A DNA stretch of 64,000 nt from CAWAMR01 sp963783095 (GCA_963783095.1 CAWAMR010000016.1:1-64000), one strand, 5' to 3'; positions 34,491 to 45,822 are shown, counted from the first letter of the stretch. Made by a program: numbers and translations. Notes: generated by a model not told the origin, from the sequence alone.

Positions 34491-37400
34491 TCACTCGAAC
34501 TGAAGCCCATCGAGCCAGATGCGGATCGGCGCTCCGCCCCAGGAATCGAAGCCCAGACTGATGGACCGAACCGTGTCGATTTTTTCTCCTTCGAGCTTCC
34601 AGTCCTTGTCTCCGTCCAGAGGCACGACCACCCTCAACCAGCCCTCCCGGGCTTCGCTGTCCGCGAGGCGGACCAGAGGCTCATGTTGCGGAGTGAGCCG
34701 TCGACTCTTCTTGTCCGAACTGTTCAGAGTGATAATCGGATTGGCATCTTGCCAGCTCGGCGTATTCTCATTGCGACTACGAAACCAGAAAGTCAAATGG
34801 CGTTTTCCTTCGAGCGCAATGTCTTCTTTATCCGATCTGGAGTAGATTAAATTGCACCGGAATCCGCCATAAGGATTGATCGTCGCTAAGATGCTTGACT
34901 TGCCCTGGAGCTTGATGTCGGTGTCGTCCACAAACTTCACTTTCGACTGCGGATCCTGCCAGCTCCAGTTCTTGGCTTCGCCTTCGGTGCCGATTTCCGG
35001 GAACTTGGAAAGAACGTACAAATCGATCCAGGCAAGATCGGAAAGCAATCCATTGCTCACCGTCAGGCCAATGCGATAGAACCCGGGTTTACTGAAGACC
35101 TGTTCCACTTTCGCCGTCTGGGCCATGGTGTCGTCACCAAGGTTCCAGCGGTATTGCAGAGTGTTCCCTGCCGGGTCTTCGCTGCCGCTTGCATCAAAAA
35201 CCGCTTTCTCGCCTACTCGCAATGCCGATGGGCTTTTGATTTTCGCTTTTGGAGGGACTTTGATCGTATTGTTATTGCCCATCTGAAAAACATGGGTACT
35301 CCCAGGACCGATCTGTATATCCTTGGTAACATTCTTCTCGAAAGTATTTGCCGCGATTTGAATCCAATCGGCATATTGGGTGTAGATGCCCCAGCGGTTT
35401 TCGTTCAAGGTGTTTTGCTCGATGATCCAGTGTCGGGCTTTCCACTTCTTCCCTTGCGTTCCGATATCACCGATCACGGCAATTCCTGCCCCATTGTTGG
35501 CGATGCACTTGTTGCCGCGGGCAATGACATGGCTGGAGGTGCCGAACATAAACACGATGCCTGCGTGTCCATTGCCGGGGAAGTGCGGCGCGTTGTGATT
35601 TCCCTCGGCCTTGCCATTATGAGAGACTTCGTTCTCGAGCAACACGGTTTTGTCGGAACCGCCCATCCAAAATCCATAACTGCCGTGATTGGCCTTGTTG
35701 TTCACGAAAATGTTGCCGGGCGACGAGCATTCGACGCAATTATTGTTGGCATACGAGCAATCATTCTTTTCGAAGTAATTGCCGGTGCTGACCCACTGGT
35801 TGAGCGAGCGGAGGAAAATTCCATCTCCGCCGTGAGTCATTGAATTATCGATGAATCGGTTGTCGTTGGAACCCGCTTCGAGCAGCACACAAGTCGAATC
35901 GCGGGCGTGGACTTCGTTAGGTTTCTTGCGAATACCGTAGTCCAACTTGTTGTTGGTGACCTGATTGCGCGAAGACGTCCAAAACTTCAGACAAGTGTTG
36001 GACGTATAAGAGAAGTCATTCTCTTCGATCTTGTTCTCGTCGGAACGAACCAGTACACAACCGTTCCATACTCGATTTGCCTTGCACTTTCGGATCGTGG
36101 AACCCTTTACGTGGGTGAGGATGATTCCGCCGCGTTGCGGAGTTTCTCCCCAGCCAAAATCGGGATCGTGGAAGTTATCGCAGAAATGACAGTTCTCGAT
36201 CAGCCAACCCGAACCATTCTCGACGCGAAGCCCAATACCCCAGCCCTCGACGACCAGGTTCTTGAGCGTGACGTTGTTGACGCCGAGGGCGCTGATCGCG
36301 GTATCGATGTACGTATTCGGTTTACCTCCAAATTTCGGGCCCCGCAACCTTGCACCCTTCCCGTCAAGGACAATCCCCGATTTTTCGATGATGATCTGTT
36401 TATAAGTCTTGGCGGGATCTAACGTGGTATCACAGGCAACGCGAAGAATCTCGGCGGTTTCGTCGCGGATCTCCGTTTCCCGTTTGCGATCCTTTTCGGC
36501 CTTTGCCAGTTCGTTTTGGGCACGATAAATTTGCGATCGAAGGGCGATTGCTTCGACATGCTCCGGCAAGAGGCGCAACACTTGATTACAATCGGCCAGC
36601 GCATTCTCTAAAGAAGCAGAATCCCTTTGTTCAAACCAGATTTGGGCGCGCGCCAAATAGGCGGTGTAATTGTCGGGTTCGAGTTGAATCGCCGTCGTCC
36701 AATCTTCGTTCGCCTTGACGCGGTTGCCTTCGAGCCATGAAACAAATGCACGTTTCGAGAAAGCTATGCCGTATTCCGGCTCCAAGTGGATCGCCTTATC
36801 GAGATCGGATCTTGCCGCAGACAGCAGTTCCTTAGCACGTAGCGATTTCTTCAGTGCTTCAGCGACAAAACATTCGGCGCGGAGCGTCAGCGCGAAGGAA
36901 GCGCTCGGACGGAGTACCAGGCAAACATTGGCGGCGAGTTCCGCTTCGCTCGGCCGACCGGAATGCGCCAGAACTTTGGCCAGGAACGCATGGGACCAGA
37001 AGTGGTCCGGTGCCAGCCGAATCGACTCGGACAGATTTTGCTCCGCAGTTTTCAGGGGGGTTTCGAGATCGAAGCCTTTGAAGCCAGCTGATCGAGCAAC
37101 AAGCTTTGCGAACTTAAACATGGGATGAGCCTTGCTTGCACCCAATCCGAAATGCAGCACACCACTAAGGTAAAAGTCGACTTGGGATTGCGGACCATCG
37201 TAGCGCATCGGACCCAGAGAACCTATTTCGCCCAGCATGTATCGATTGAATCGATCGATGACTTCCGCCGCGTAGCAGTCCGCGCGGGGACGGCAGCGAT
37301 TCAGGACTTGGATCGATCTCTTACTGTAGGTACCCATCCGACCGGCCAAAAGCAATTTGCCGTCCATTTTGGAATAGACTCCCGCCAGCACGAGCATCAG

Positions 37401-39163
37401 CCGATAGACATCCTGTCGCAGTCGCTCCGTTTGCGTTGCGTTGAGTTCATCGGCAGGTAGTGAATCCCACCAATTCGCAGGTCCGTCAAAGACTTGCAAA
37501 GATGCCAAGGCATTTTCGAGCGCGGCGCAGCTTTGCACATCGCGATCATGAAACGCCAGTTGCTGGCCGCGGTCGGCGAGACGAGTGTATTCAACAAGCG
37601 AACGTACGCGTTCAGTACGGGCGGCAAGTTTCCGATAAAGTTCGCCCAGTTCGGGTTCCAGGCTCAGCCGAGCAGTTGCTTCCGCGAAAATGTTTAAGGC
37701 GAGTTCGTAGCGGTCAGCTTTCATTTCGGCCAATCCAATTTGTTCGTTATTCACTGCCGCAGCCTGCAAACGATGGAGGGTGTCGCGCCGGTCTTTTTCG
37801 CGTTTCGCTTCCGACGACTTCCAAAGTAAGGCCGATGTCAGTCCGCCGATGAAGAGCGCCAGCAAAACGCACGCCACCGCGACTCGCGTTCGGTGACGGC
37901 GCAGCCAGCGATTCATTCGTTCCAGTTTTCCGGGGGGTCGCGCAGGACCGGTTCGCCATTCAAGAAGCGCTGTAAATCGTCGGCCAACTCGGCAGCACCC
38001 CGATATCGGGCAGAGGAATCTTTTTCGAGACACTTCAGACATACGGTGGCCAGACTCACCGGAATATTCGAATTGAGCTGCGAGGGATGGACAGGGTTGT
38101 CGTGTTGTACCTGGCGCAAAGTCTCTTGGATCGTCGCGGCGTGGAACGGCGGTCTGCCGGTCACCAGGCAATCAGAGGCATGCACCCAACCCATAGACAT
38201 CCGTCCGCACGTCGACCCGCGCCGTATGCCCACCTGCCTGTTCGGGGGACATGAATGCGGGGGTGCCGAGAACCGCGCCGGAGACCGTTAATCCCAGGCC
38301 GGCATCGACTTCTTTTGCCAGTCCGAAATCGGTCACTTTCGGCGTGCCGTCGTCGGCAACCAGAATATTCGCCGGCTTCAGGTCGCGATGCAGGATGTTC
38401 TGGAGGTGGCAATATGCAATTCCGCGCCAACAGCTTCAACGAGCAGCGCCGCCCGCCGCGGTTCGAGCGGACCATCTGACATCTGATTAGCCAAGCTGCC
38501 ACCGCCGCAAAATTCCAGAACAAAAAAAGGCAGATCATTGAAAGTACCAAAATGATGAATCGTCACCACATTGGGATGGTGTAGACGGGCCACCGCCTGG
38601 GCTTCCGCCGCGAAACGCGACAATTCGGCCGGATCTGCCAGATCGCCCGATTTCACAATCTTCAATGCCACCATACGGTCCAGAGCGATTTCTCGCGCCT
38701 TAAAAACGACTCCCGCCCCTCCCCTGCCCAGCTCGGAAATGATTTCATAGCCTGGCACGATGATGGTGGCGGAGCATTCCACCATTCGTGCGCTGACGTC
38801 GGGGGTGGTGTCCGCATCTGGGAGCCTAAACCCCGGAAATCTTCTATAGAATTCAGCTGCGTTGAAATCCGGATCACGACGGCGGCAAAGTTCGGCTTCT
38901 GCTTCAATCAGGCTGCGAAAAACGGCACGGTCGCTTTGCAATTCCGGATAGCGTGCGAAATACTCCTCAACGCGGGCGGCTTCACCTGCTTTCAAACGAA
39001 ACTCCAATTCCGCGTGAACCAGTTCTACCAGTACCTCAACTCGTTCAGATCCTGATGGCAGCAAAGCAGTCAAATCGGGCCGATTTCCGCGCCGCAGAGC
39101 TACCTGAAGCGCCACGAGACGGTCTTCCAGTGGAGATTGTTCGTCGATGGCCGCAGTTGGCAT
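34491..39163 (-). CDS. Giant transmembrane Ser/Thr kinase - TPR - beta-helix - PKD fusion (three frameshifts)
   Basis: Repaired length is about 1557 residues. Order: N-terminal helical region (~1-130); kinase domain with SELGRGGAGVVFKARE, MVALKIVKSGD, NILHRDLKPANIL, VTDFGLAK, GTPAFMSPEQAGG, VTGRPPF; one membrane helix (RVAVACVLLALFIGGLTSALLW); TPR repeats (LDKAIHLEPEYGIAFSKRAF, WTTAIQLEPDNYTAYLARAQ); a right-handed parallel beta-helix with NosD-like repeats (NNVTLKNLVVEGWGIGLRVE, SDENKIEENDF, NNNCVECSSPGNIFVNNKAN); a PKD domain (FDASGSEDPAGNTLQYRWNLGD); and a C-terminal carbohydrate-binding-like beta domain. Frame breaks at about 38410, 38176 and 37935. The outside part looks like a polysaccharide-binding or -processing sensor, and the inside part a kinase. 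It follows the ECF sigma gene after 26 bases, a typical planctomycete pair. Confidence 0.85.
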
Positions 39164-39189
39164 AGTGAAACCCACTTGAGGTACGGACT

Positions 39190-39783
39190 TTAAGAAGTGA
39201 ATAATTCCGACAATATCTTGCGAGCTTCCGCTCGCACCCGTTCGACACCGCGTTCGTAGAAATCGACCGCTTCGGAGATCTCGGGAATGGTGTATCCTTG
39301 TAGACTCATCTCAAAGATTTTGGCTTTCAACGGAGTGCCGAGCCGTTGAACTACCAGTTGAACGATCTCGGCAAGTTCCGCTTCCGCTTCAGGACCAGGA
39401 TCCTTCGTTGGAAGCGGGATCCATCCCGAAATAGAAGAGTTCTCCCCGTCCAGCGCGATCTCGCGTTGAACATCGCGAACTTGCGAACCTAAAAGATCGG
39501 ACTGACGATAGCATTTGCGCAGGGTAATCATGACCAGCAGACTCCACAGTCCATTGGCATCGCGAATGTCGAAATGGCCGGTGGTGCAACCCTGAAAGAA
39601 ACTGCGAAATGCGGATTGAGTCACATCCTCTGGATCCAACTTGGAGCGGAAGCGCTGATTGAGGCGGGAACGAGCCAGCGCGGTCAGGCGTCCAGCATAG
39701 CCCGCAAATATCTCGGCCGCGACGAGGGGATCACCGGCAAGCAGTCCGTTGCGGACGTCGGTAAAAGAATCTTCTGGGGACAT
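39190..39783 (-). CDS. ECF-type RNA polymerase sigma factor (kinase-associated)
   Basis: This 197-residue protein has region 2 DPLVAAEIFAGYAGRLTALA and LDPEDVTQSAFRSFF, then a linker, and region 4 LGTPLKAKIFEMSLQGYTIPEISEAVDFYERGVERVRAEAR. The ED-V-x-Q-S-x-F-x-S-F-F block is typical of planctomycete ECF sigma factors encoded beside Ser/Thr kinases. No anti-sigma factor is adjacent; phosphorylation by the partner kinase is the assumed control. The start at 39783 leads straight into SPEDSFTDVRNGLL; the longer frame from 39855 lacks support. Confidence 0.85.
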   Translation of the reverse strand: MSPEDSFTDVRNGLLAGDPLVAAEIFAGYAGRLTALARSRLNQRFRSKLDPEDVTQSAFRSFFQGCTTGHFDIRDANGLWSLLVMITLRKCYRQSDLLGSQVRDVQREIALDGENSSISGWIPLPTKDPGPEAEAELAEIVQLVVQRLGTPLKAKIFEMSLQGYTIPEISEAVDFYERGVERVRAEARKILSELFTS

Positions 39784-39989
39784 ATCGTCTGGGGGATCAA
39801 GAATAAAACATTCTACTCCTGCTCTGAATTTTATTCTTGATGCCCGCGATCTCAATATTGGATCGACGAAAAAACTGAGAATTCTTCACTTTGGTTCCCA
39901 TGATGGCTGCCGTGCCAATCACCCAGCGTCCCTCCGGTGCGAACGATGTTGGAAGGAACAATGTTCAAGATCGGCCTCTGAAACTTTGC

Positions 39990-40062
39990 CGGGTACAGAG
40001 TGAGCGCGAAATGCGTTGAACCACTCAGCACCGAACCCGCCCCTCGTCAAACCGCACGGATT
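39990..40062 (-). other. Possible group II intron 3'-end (domain V-like) relic
   Basis: Read on the minus strand, CCGTGCGGTTTGACGAGGGG followed by CGGGTTCGG resembles the 3' strand of a group II intron domain V and its downstream sequence, from memory of such elements. The 5' half of a domain V hairpin and any intron-encoded reverse transcriptase are absent. It overlaps the 3' end of the acidic secreted-protein gene, whose last 25 residues may be derived from it. Confidence 0.25.
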
Positions 40063-40499
40063 GCTAGATCCAATGTGCGCGGACGAAGATTGATCGCTAA
40101 TGGGCTACGCTTGCCTCCGCGGTCAGTACTGCAAAAGAATGCCGTCGAATAACCCGCGTCCAAGGCGTCGTAAAAGGCGTTGGCAAAACTGTCGGCAGCG
40201 TAATACGATTCAGGATACCCTTCGTACTCAACTGACAAGATGGCAAAATAGTACGCATAGTAGGTGAACACCTCCGCATCACTCCAGTCGCCCTCGTCCG
40301 CGAACAGCTCGGCATATTCGCCCAGGTACCAGGCATAATAAAGGAGTTCACTTCCGTAAGTTTCGTAGCCATCCATGGCCAGGTCGATCCCTTGATCCGC
40401 ATCCGAATAGAAATCGGATTCGGCTTGAGCCCGAACGTCTGAACTGGTGAGTACAAGCGCAGCTGTGACAATCGCGGTCAAGGTAACTTGCTTCCACAT
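40047..40499 (-). CDS. Small secreted Tyr/Asp/Glu-rich acidic protein
   Basis: This 150-residue protein has a signal peptide (WKQVTLTAIVTAALVLTSSDVRA) and a strong ribosome site (AAGGAG six bases before the ATG at 40499). The mature part is very rich in Tyr, Asp, Glu and Ala (SDFYSDADQGIDLAMDGYET, YYAWYLGEYAELF, VFTYYAYYFAILSVEYEGY) with few basic residues, then changes abruptly to a basic, unrelated tail (GGKRSPLAINLRPRTLDLAI). The tail may result from a rearrangement with the neighbouring relic. A surface or matrix protein is possible. No family was recognised. Confidence 0.6.
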   Translation of the reverse strand: MWKQVTLTAIVTAALVLTSSDVRAQAESDFYSDADQGIDLAMDGYETYGSELLYYAWYLGEYAELFADEGDWSDAEVFTYYAYYFAILSVEYEGYPESYYAADSFANAFYDALDAGYSTAFFCSTDRGGKRSPLAINLRPRTLDLAIRAV

Positions 40500-40529
40500 G
40501 GTGATCTCCTTGAGTGGTGCCGGCACCAA

Positions 40530-40894
40530 CCCCTACTGTCTCATTACGTCCCAACGGGACCTACAATCAAAATGAGAACCTAGTGAAGGCGTTGCAAAAA
40601 TGCCGGTATGGTCAGGACATTGGTGAAAGTCTTGTGACTTGGCCAAATACCCTTCCAAGATGGAAGTGGGAGAAAAACGCTTCATGCCGACACACCTTCA
40701 GAGAGTTTTTCCAAGAATTATCTCGATTGCAGTAGCGATTCTTCAAATTGCAAGACTGCTTGATCGTCCGGTGAAATGGTTCGTAGTTACAGTACCATTT
40801 CGGGCGCTGTAGGGTCGTTCAGTTGCGAGTCGGAGCCTACGATTTGGGTAAATAGCGAGCTTTTTCCCAATGTACCGTAAGATTTTTCACGGAT
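40530..40894. other. Intergenic region with no recognised gene
   Basis: About 365 bases between the promoter side of the acidic secreted protein and a repeat at the end of the SDR gene. I see no convincing coding frame, RNA gene or repeat here. Confidence 0.45.
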
Positions 40895-40979
40895 AAGCAC
40901 GTCAGAAGACAGCGAACAGAGGACAGAAGCTTAGACTTGTCAGTCTGCTGGCCTCTGTTTTCTGTCCTCTGGCGTGCTT
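40895..40979. repeat. 30-bp imperfect inverted repeat (AAGCACG...CAGAGGACAG)
   Basis: The arms 40895-40924 and 40950-40979 match at roughly 26 of 30 positions around a 25-base centre. It starts seven bases downstream of the SDR gene stop and may act as its terminator. CAGAGGACAG/CTGTCCTCTG fragments recur at 48614-48700. Confidence 0.65.
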
Positions 40980-40986
40980 GAGACAC

Positions 40987-41737
40987 TTAGCGATAGCCTC
41001 CCGAGATGTAGAGCGTTTCGCCCGTAATCCAGGCGGAGTCTTGCGACGCGAAGAAGACCGCAGCCGGTGCAATATCGTCGGGCTGGCCGATTCTGCCGAG
41101 TGGCGTTTGCGCTTCGACTTGCTTGCGGAAATCGCTCTCCACAAACCCGACGGCATGCAACCCTTCGGTCTCAACCATGCCGGGGTTGATGGCGTTCACG
41201 CGGATTTTCCGCGAGCCGAGCTCCTTCGCGAGCGACTGAGTGATCGCGTTCACTGCGGCTTTTGTGGCGCTGTACGACGGATCCGGTCGGAGCAGGTGAA
41301 GCCGCGACGATCGAACTGATATTGATGATGCTGCCGCCCGATGGACCAAAGTGCTTGGCGGCCTCCTGCGATGCGAGAAGAAGGCCAAGCACGTTGAGGT
41401 TGAACTGCTTGTGGAAATGATCGGGCGTGATCGCTTCCAGAGGCGAAAACTCGTAGATGCCCGCGTTGTTCACGAGGATGTCGAGTTTTCCGAAAGCTTT
41501 CTTGGTTTCGGCGAAGAGACGGCGAATGTCCTCGGGTTTTGAAAGGTCGGCCTGAACGGCTACTGCCCTGCCATCCTTCTGAGTGATGCGGCTAACAACG
41601 GCATCCGCGCCGGTCTTGCTGCTGGAGTAGTTGACGACGACCGATGCGCCCTCAGCGGCCAGGTGCTCGGCGATGGCAGCGCCGATTCCCTTGGAGGCCC
41701 CTGTAACAACGGCGATTTTTCCTTTGAGTCGGTTCAT
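40987..41737 (-). CDS. Short-chain dehydrogenase/reductase (one frameshift)
   Basis: This classical SDR has about 250 residues. It has the NAD(P)-binding TGASKGIGAAIAEHL, a basic-residue-poor VVNYSSSKTGA after strand 2 that suggests NADP preference, VQADLSKPED, ILVNNAGIYEFSPLE, IINISSI (Ser), YSATKAAVNAITQSLA (Tyr-x-x-x-Lys), RVNAINPGMVETEG and SAWITGETLYISGGY. It resembles FabG/glucose-dehydrogenase-type reductases. One extra base near 41278, just before the catalytic Tyr, breaks the frame. The start at 41737 is supported by GGAGA upstream. Substrate unknown. Confidence 0.88.
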
Positions 41738-42001
41738 GTGAAAGTCTCCCTTACAAGAAATGATGCGAAACGCTTGGCTTTCGATGCACACGCTGTGCCC
41801 AAGCGAGTGATGAATTCGCTCCGCTCAAGGAAGTGGTGAGGATACTTCCTCAGACAAGATGCGAAGCCTTCTTCACTTTCCTCACTATCATCTACCGGCT
41901 CCTTGGTTCGATCTTACAGTTTCCCGGCGGACCTTGAAACCCATTGATTTTCACCGAAAACTAGAAACTGAGAACTGAAAGCCAACCAAAAGAGGATCAC
42001 C

Positions 42002-42556
42002 ATGCCAAAACGAATCATATTGCGAACCGGCGAAGCCCTGGTCGAAGGCGACAAGGATTATCTATGTGCGGAGCCGGAAGTGGTTATCGGCGAACTCGAC
42101 GGTCCCGTTGGGCACGCCCTGGCCCAACTCATCGGCGATCAAGTCAAAGGACACACCCGCGTCTTCGCCATTCTCAATAGCGATGTCCAGGTTCGACCCA
42201 CAACGATTATGGTCAGCAAGGTAACCGTCAAGGAAACCCGCTACACCAACATTCTCATGGGAACCGTGCAGGCCGCGATCGCCAATGGGATTTTGGATGC
42301 AGTGCGTGCGGGAGATATTCCCAAGGAAAAAGTCAATGACCTCGGCATTATCTATTCCGTCTGGCTCGACCCATCGGTGTTGAAAATGTCGAAGAAAGAT
42401 GTCGATCACGCAGCGCTCTTTCAAGTGCATCGGGAAGCGACAGCGAAGGTGATTCGCAAGGCGATGCGCCATGAACCAAGCATCGATTGGCTACTCGAGA
42501 ATCAGGATAAGGTGCAGCACTTCTTCCATCAGCAGGGCTTGGAAGGGAATTTGTAG
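42002..42556 (+). CDS. Formaldehyde-activating-enzyme (Fae)-like protein
   Basis: This 184-residue intact protein aligns by eye with Fae, which condenses formaldehyde with tetrahydromethanopterin: RIILRTGEALVEG (Fae GEALVG), DGPVGHALAQLI, GHTRVFAILNSDVQVRPTTIMVSKVTVK, ILMGTVQAAIANGILDAV, IPKEKVNDLGIIYSVWLDP and a C-terminal AT-x-x-I-x-x-AM helix (REATAKVIRKAM). The active-site segment GNEVAHIDL of Fae is replaced by DKDYLCAEPEVV, so the catalytic His expected there seems absent. It is therefore best called Fae-like; planctomycetes carry H4MPT-linked C1 genes and Fae paralogues. It stands alone, with GAGGATCACC before the ATG. Confidence 0.8.
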   Translation: MPKRIILRTGEALVEGDKDYLCAEPEVVIGELDGPVGHALAQLIGDQVKGHTRVFAILNSDVQVRPTTIMVSKVTVKETRYTNILMGTVQAAIANGILDAVRAGDIPKEKVNDLGIIYSVWLDPSVLKMSKKDVDHAALFQVHREATAKVIRKAMRHEPSIDWLLENQDKVQHFFHQQGLEGNL

Positions 42557-42635
42557 CCGTAAATCCGTTGGCGTTCTCGATTCATTTCCCGGAAGATAGA
42601 ATGGAACATTGCCCAATCCGTAACAGAGGCTCAAC

Positions 42636-45600
42636 ATGCAGGCCCGCCAACGATACCAACCGATTCTGAAATTCTCACTCAGTGTGCTTTGCTGGTGGGG
42701 ATTTTTCGTTTCGCCTTCGAAGGCCCAGAATAACTCGGAGCCAAAGGTTGATTTCGCGCGCGACATTCAACCCATTCTCTCCCACCATTGCAGCGCCTGT
42801 CATGGCCCCGATGAGAAATCCCGCAAGGCGGAACTTCGACTCGACGTGCGTGAAGTTGCGCTTTCCAAAAAAGTGATCGTTCCAGGCAATGCCAAAGCAA
42901 GCAAGTTGATCGCTCGTATCGAATCGGCAGATGACGCCGAGCAAATGCCCCCCGCGGACAGCAAGAAGCCTCTGAACCCCCGGCAAAAGCAGTTGCTCAA
43001 AGCCTGGATCGAGCAGGGAGGCAAGTATAGCCAACACTGGGCATTTGTAGCGCCACAACTGCCGGCGATACCAGAGGTCAAAAACACCAAGTGGTCGCGC
43101 AATGGTATCGATCCATTCGTTCTCCATCGACTGGAACGTGAGGGAATGAAACCTTCTCTCGAAGCCGACAAGGCAACGCTTCTTCGGCGCGTGACACTCG
43201 ACTTGACCGGCTTGCCGCCCACTCTCCCGGAACTCGATCATTTCCTGGCCGACCAGTCGCCGAATGCTTACGAGAAGGTCGTCGATCAACTGCTGTCAAG
43301 CCCGCGCTACGCTGAACGGATGGCGCTGGCCTGGCTCGATGCAGCGCGCTATGCCGATACCAACGGCTTCAACAACGACGAAGACCGAACCCAGTGGCCC
43401 TGGCGCGACTGGGTCATCGATGCTTTCCAAAACAACATGCCCTACGACCAGTTCATTGTCGAGCAACTTGCCGGCGATCTGCTCCCGAATGCCACACTGT
43501 CTCAAAAAACGGCCACGGGGTTTCACCGCAATCAGGTCCACAACACCGAGGGCGGAATCATCCCCGAAGAGTATCGCGTCGAATATGTCGCGGATCGCGT
43601 CCACACCACGGCAACGATATTCCTGGGTCTCTCGATGCAGTGTGCCGCGCTGCCACGATCACAAGTTCGATCCCATCACACAGCGCGAGTATTACCAGTT
43701 TTTCGCTTACTTCAACAACCTCTCCGACAAGCAGGCCGGTTTTTCCAATTTCGTCGGAGCGGAGCCTTTCATTCGCGTGCCGTCCAAGCAGCAACAAGCC
43801 CGTCTCGAAAAGCTGGAACATCGGCGCGCCGAGCGGGAACGACAGATCCAGAAATACGAATCGGACGCTGATGCTTCGGTGTCGCAATGGGAGAAAGGAT
43901 TGACTTCGGAGGAAATCCAAAAGCTGGGGAAAGTCGGCTTCCTGCTTCATCTGCCGCTGGATGAAACCAAAGGCGATGCCGTTCATGCCGGCGATGGCTC
44001 CCAGCGCGGGACTGTTCGCGGCAAGGCCAAGTGGACTCCGGGCAAAATAGGCGGTGCTTTGGATTTTGATGGCAATACATTCGTCGAGATTACCCAGGTT
44101 CCGACTTTCGATAGCGATGCTCCCTTTTCCATCGCTTTGTGGTCTTACCCGACATCCAAGGATGGTATCGCCTTGCTCTCCAAGATGGATGATGCAAACG
44201 CCTATAGGGGCTACGACGTCTTGCTGGAGTCGGGCAAAATTGCGGTGCACGTGGTCCATCACTGGCCCGATAACGCCATCAAGATTCTGACCAAGAAAGC
44301 GATCGCGCTGAATAACTGGCATCATGTGGTGGTGACCTACGATGGTTCGCGCAAGGCCGCTGGGGTCAAGGTTTATGTCGATGGCAAGCTGGAACCGATC
44401 GACGTCTCGAACGATTCCCTGCGAGGAAGCATCGTTACCGACAAGCCATTTCATCTGGGCAAGCGCCAGTCGTCGCTGGCATTCAAGGGCAAACTGGATG
44501 ATGTGATGTTGTTTGGACTGGCATTAAGTGCGGAGCAGGTGACCCAGCTTGCCGCCGGGCGGCCTGTAAACCTCATCGCGAACCTTTTGGCTATCCCGCC
44601 CGAAAAAAGAACCCCGGCGCAGAAAGGTCAGATACGACGTTTCTATCTGGAGCGCATCGACAAGGATTATGCCGGCCTAAGAAACGAGCGGGATGAAGCG
44701 ATTCGTCAAAAGCAAGAACTGGAGAAGAGCTTTCCTGTACTGATGGTGATGCAAGAATTACCTGCCCAGCGCAACTGTTTTGTTCTGAAGCGAGGCCAGT
44801 ACGACCAGCCCGGAGAAAAAGTCTCTGCCGGTGTCCCAGCTATTCTTCCCCACCTTCCCGAACATGCACCGAAAAATCGACTGGGACTGGCCCAGTGGCT
44901 GGTTGACCCCAGCAATCCATTGACCGCGCGCGTCGCCGTGAATCGCTGGTGGCAGATGATTTTTGGGACCGGCCTGGTCAAGACCATTGAAGATTTCGGA
45001 CAAACGGGTGAGCTGCCCAGCCATCCCGAGTTGCTCGACTATCTCGCTATCGAGCTGGTCCGGAGTCACTGGAATGTGCGCGCGACGCTGAAGTTGATCG
45101 TGATGTCGGCAACCTATCGGCAATCGTCCCGGATGACCCAGGAGCAACGAGAACGCGATCCGGAGAATCGTCTGCTTGGCCGGGGAGCCCGCTTTCGCCT
45201 TCCGGCAGAACTGGTCCGCGACAATGCCCTGGCGATCAGCGGTTTACTGAAGGAGTCGATCGGTGGCCCCAGCGTCAAACCGTATCAACCGCCGGGATTG
45301 TGGGAGGATGTTACGGTGAGCCGGCGGGGTGTATACGTTGCCGAACGCGGGGAAAACCTCTATCGCCGTAGCATGTACACCTTCTGGAAACGCACTTGTC
45401 CCCCGCCTGCGCTGATGAGTTTCGACGCGCCGAACCGTGAAGTCTGCGTCGCGCGCGAGCGATTACCAACACTCCCCTGCAAGCCCTTGTACTCCTGAAC
45501 GATCCCACTTATGTGGAAGCAGCGCGAAAAATTGCCGAACGTGTGTTGCTCGAAGCTGGAAAAACTTCTGAAGCCAGGCTTGCCTTTGCCTTTCGATGCG

Positions 45601-45818
45601 CTTTGGCGCGAACGCCAACTGTAGAAGAACAACGAATCCTGTTGGGGATTTATCAGAATGCCCTGACTCGGTTCCGAACCGATAAGGATGCTGCCAAGAA
45701 GCTACTTGCCGTTGGCGATTCGCCGCGAGACAAGACTCTCGACGAAACGGAATTGGCTGCCTGGACTACGGTGACTTCCACCATCCTGAATCTGGATGAA
45801 ACGATTTCCAAAAGGTAA
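42636..45818 (+). CDS. PSD1-DUF1549-LamG-DUF1553 secreted protein (two frameshifts)
   Basis: About 1061 residues. A signal sequence (FSLSVLCWWGFFVSPSKA) precedes the PSD1 cytochrome-c-like domain with CSACH (Cys52, Cys55, His56) and Met in AEQMPP. DUF1549 follows (LDLTGLPPTLPELDHFLADQ, WLDAARYADTNGFNNDEDR, CARCHDHKFDPIT after repair). A LamG/concanavalin-like domain is inserted (LHLPLDETKGDAVHAG, PFSIALWSYPTSKDG, WHHVVVTYDGS, GKLDDVMLFGLALS), then DUF1553 (ARVAVNRWWQMIFGTGLV, SATYRQSSRMT, DAPNREVCVAR). Frame breaks at about 43652 (an extra C at TGTGCCGCGC) and about 45463 (GCGCGCGAGCGATTACC). The LamG insertion distinguishes it from the protein at 9434 and suggests glycan binding. It forms an operon with the DUF1501 gene four bases downstream. 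Confidence 0.88.
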
Positions 45819-45822
45819 GACG

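Noticed and set aside
38165..38195. Apparent in-frame UGA in the kinase domain of the large fusion protein
   Set aside because: The kinase frame changes right here: one extra G gives CTCTGATTGCC instead of a CTCTATTGCC-like sequence, and the family motif (G-A-C-L-Y-C-L-V-T-G-R-P-P-F) resumes in another frame. It is a frameshift, not recoding.
45450..45513. In-frame stop then new start near the end of the second DUF1553 gene as a possible third UGA recoding
   Set aside because: The downstream frame differs from the upstream one, so a single-base indel in GAGCGATTACC explains it.
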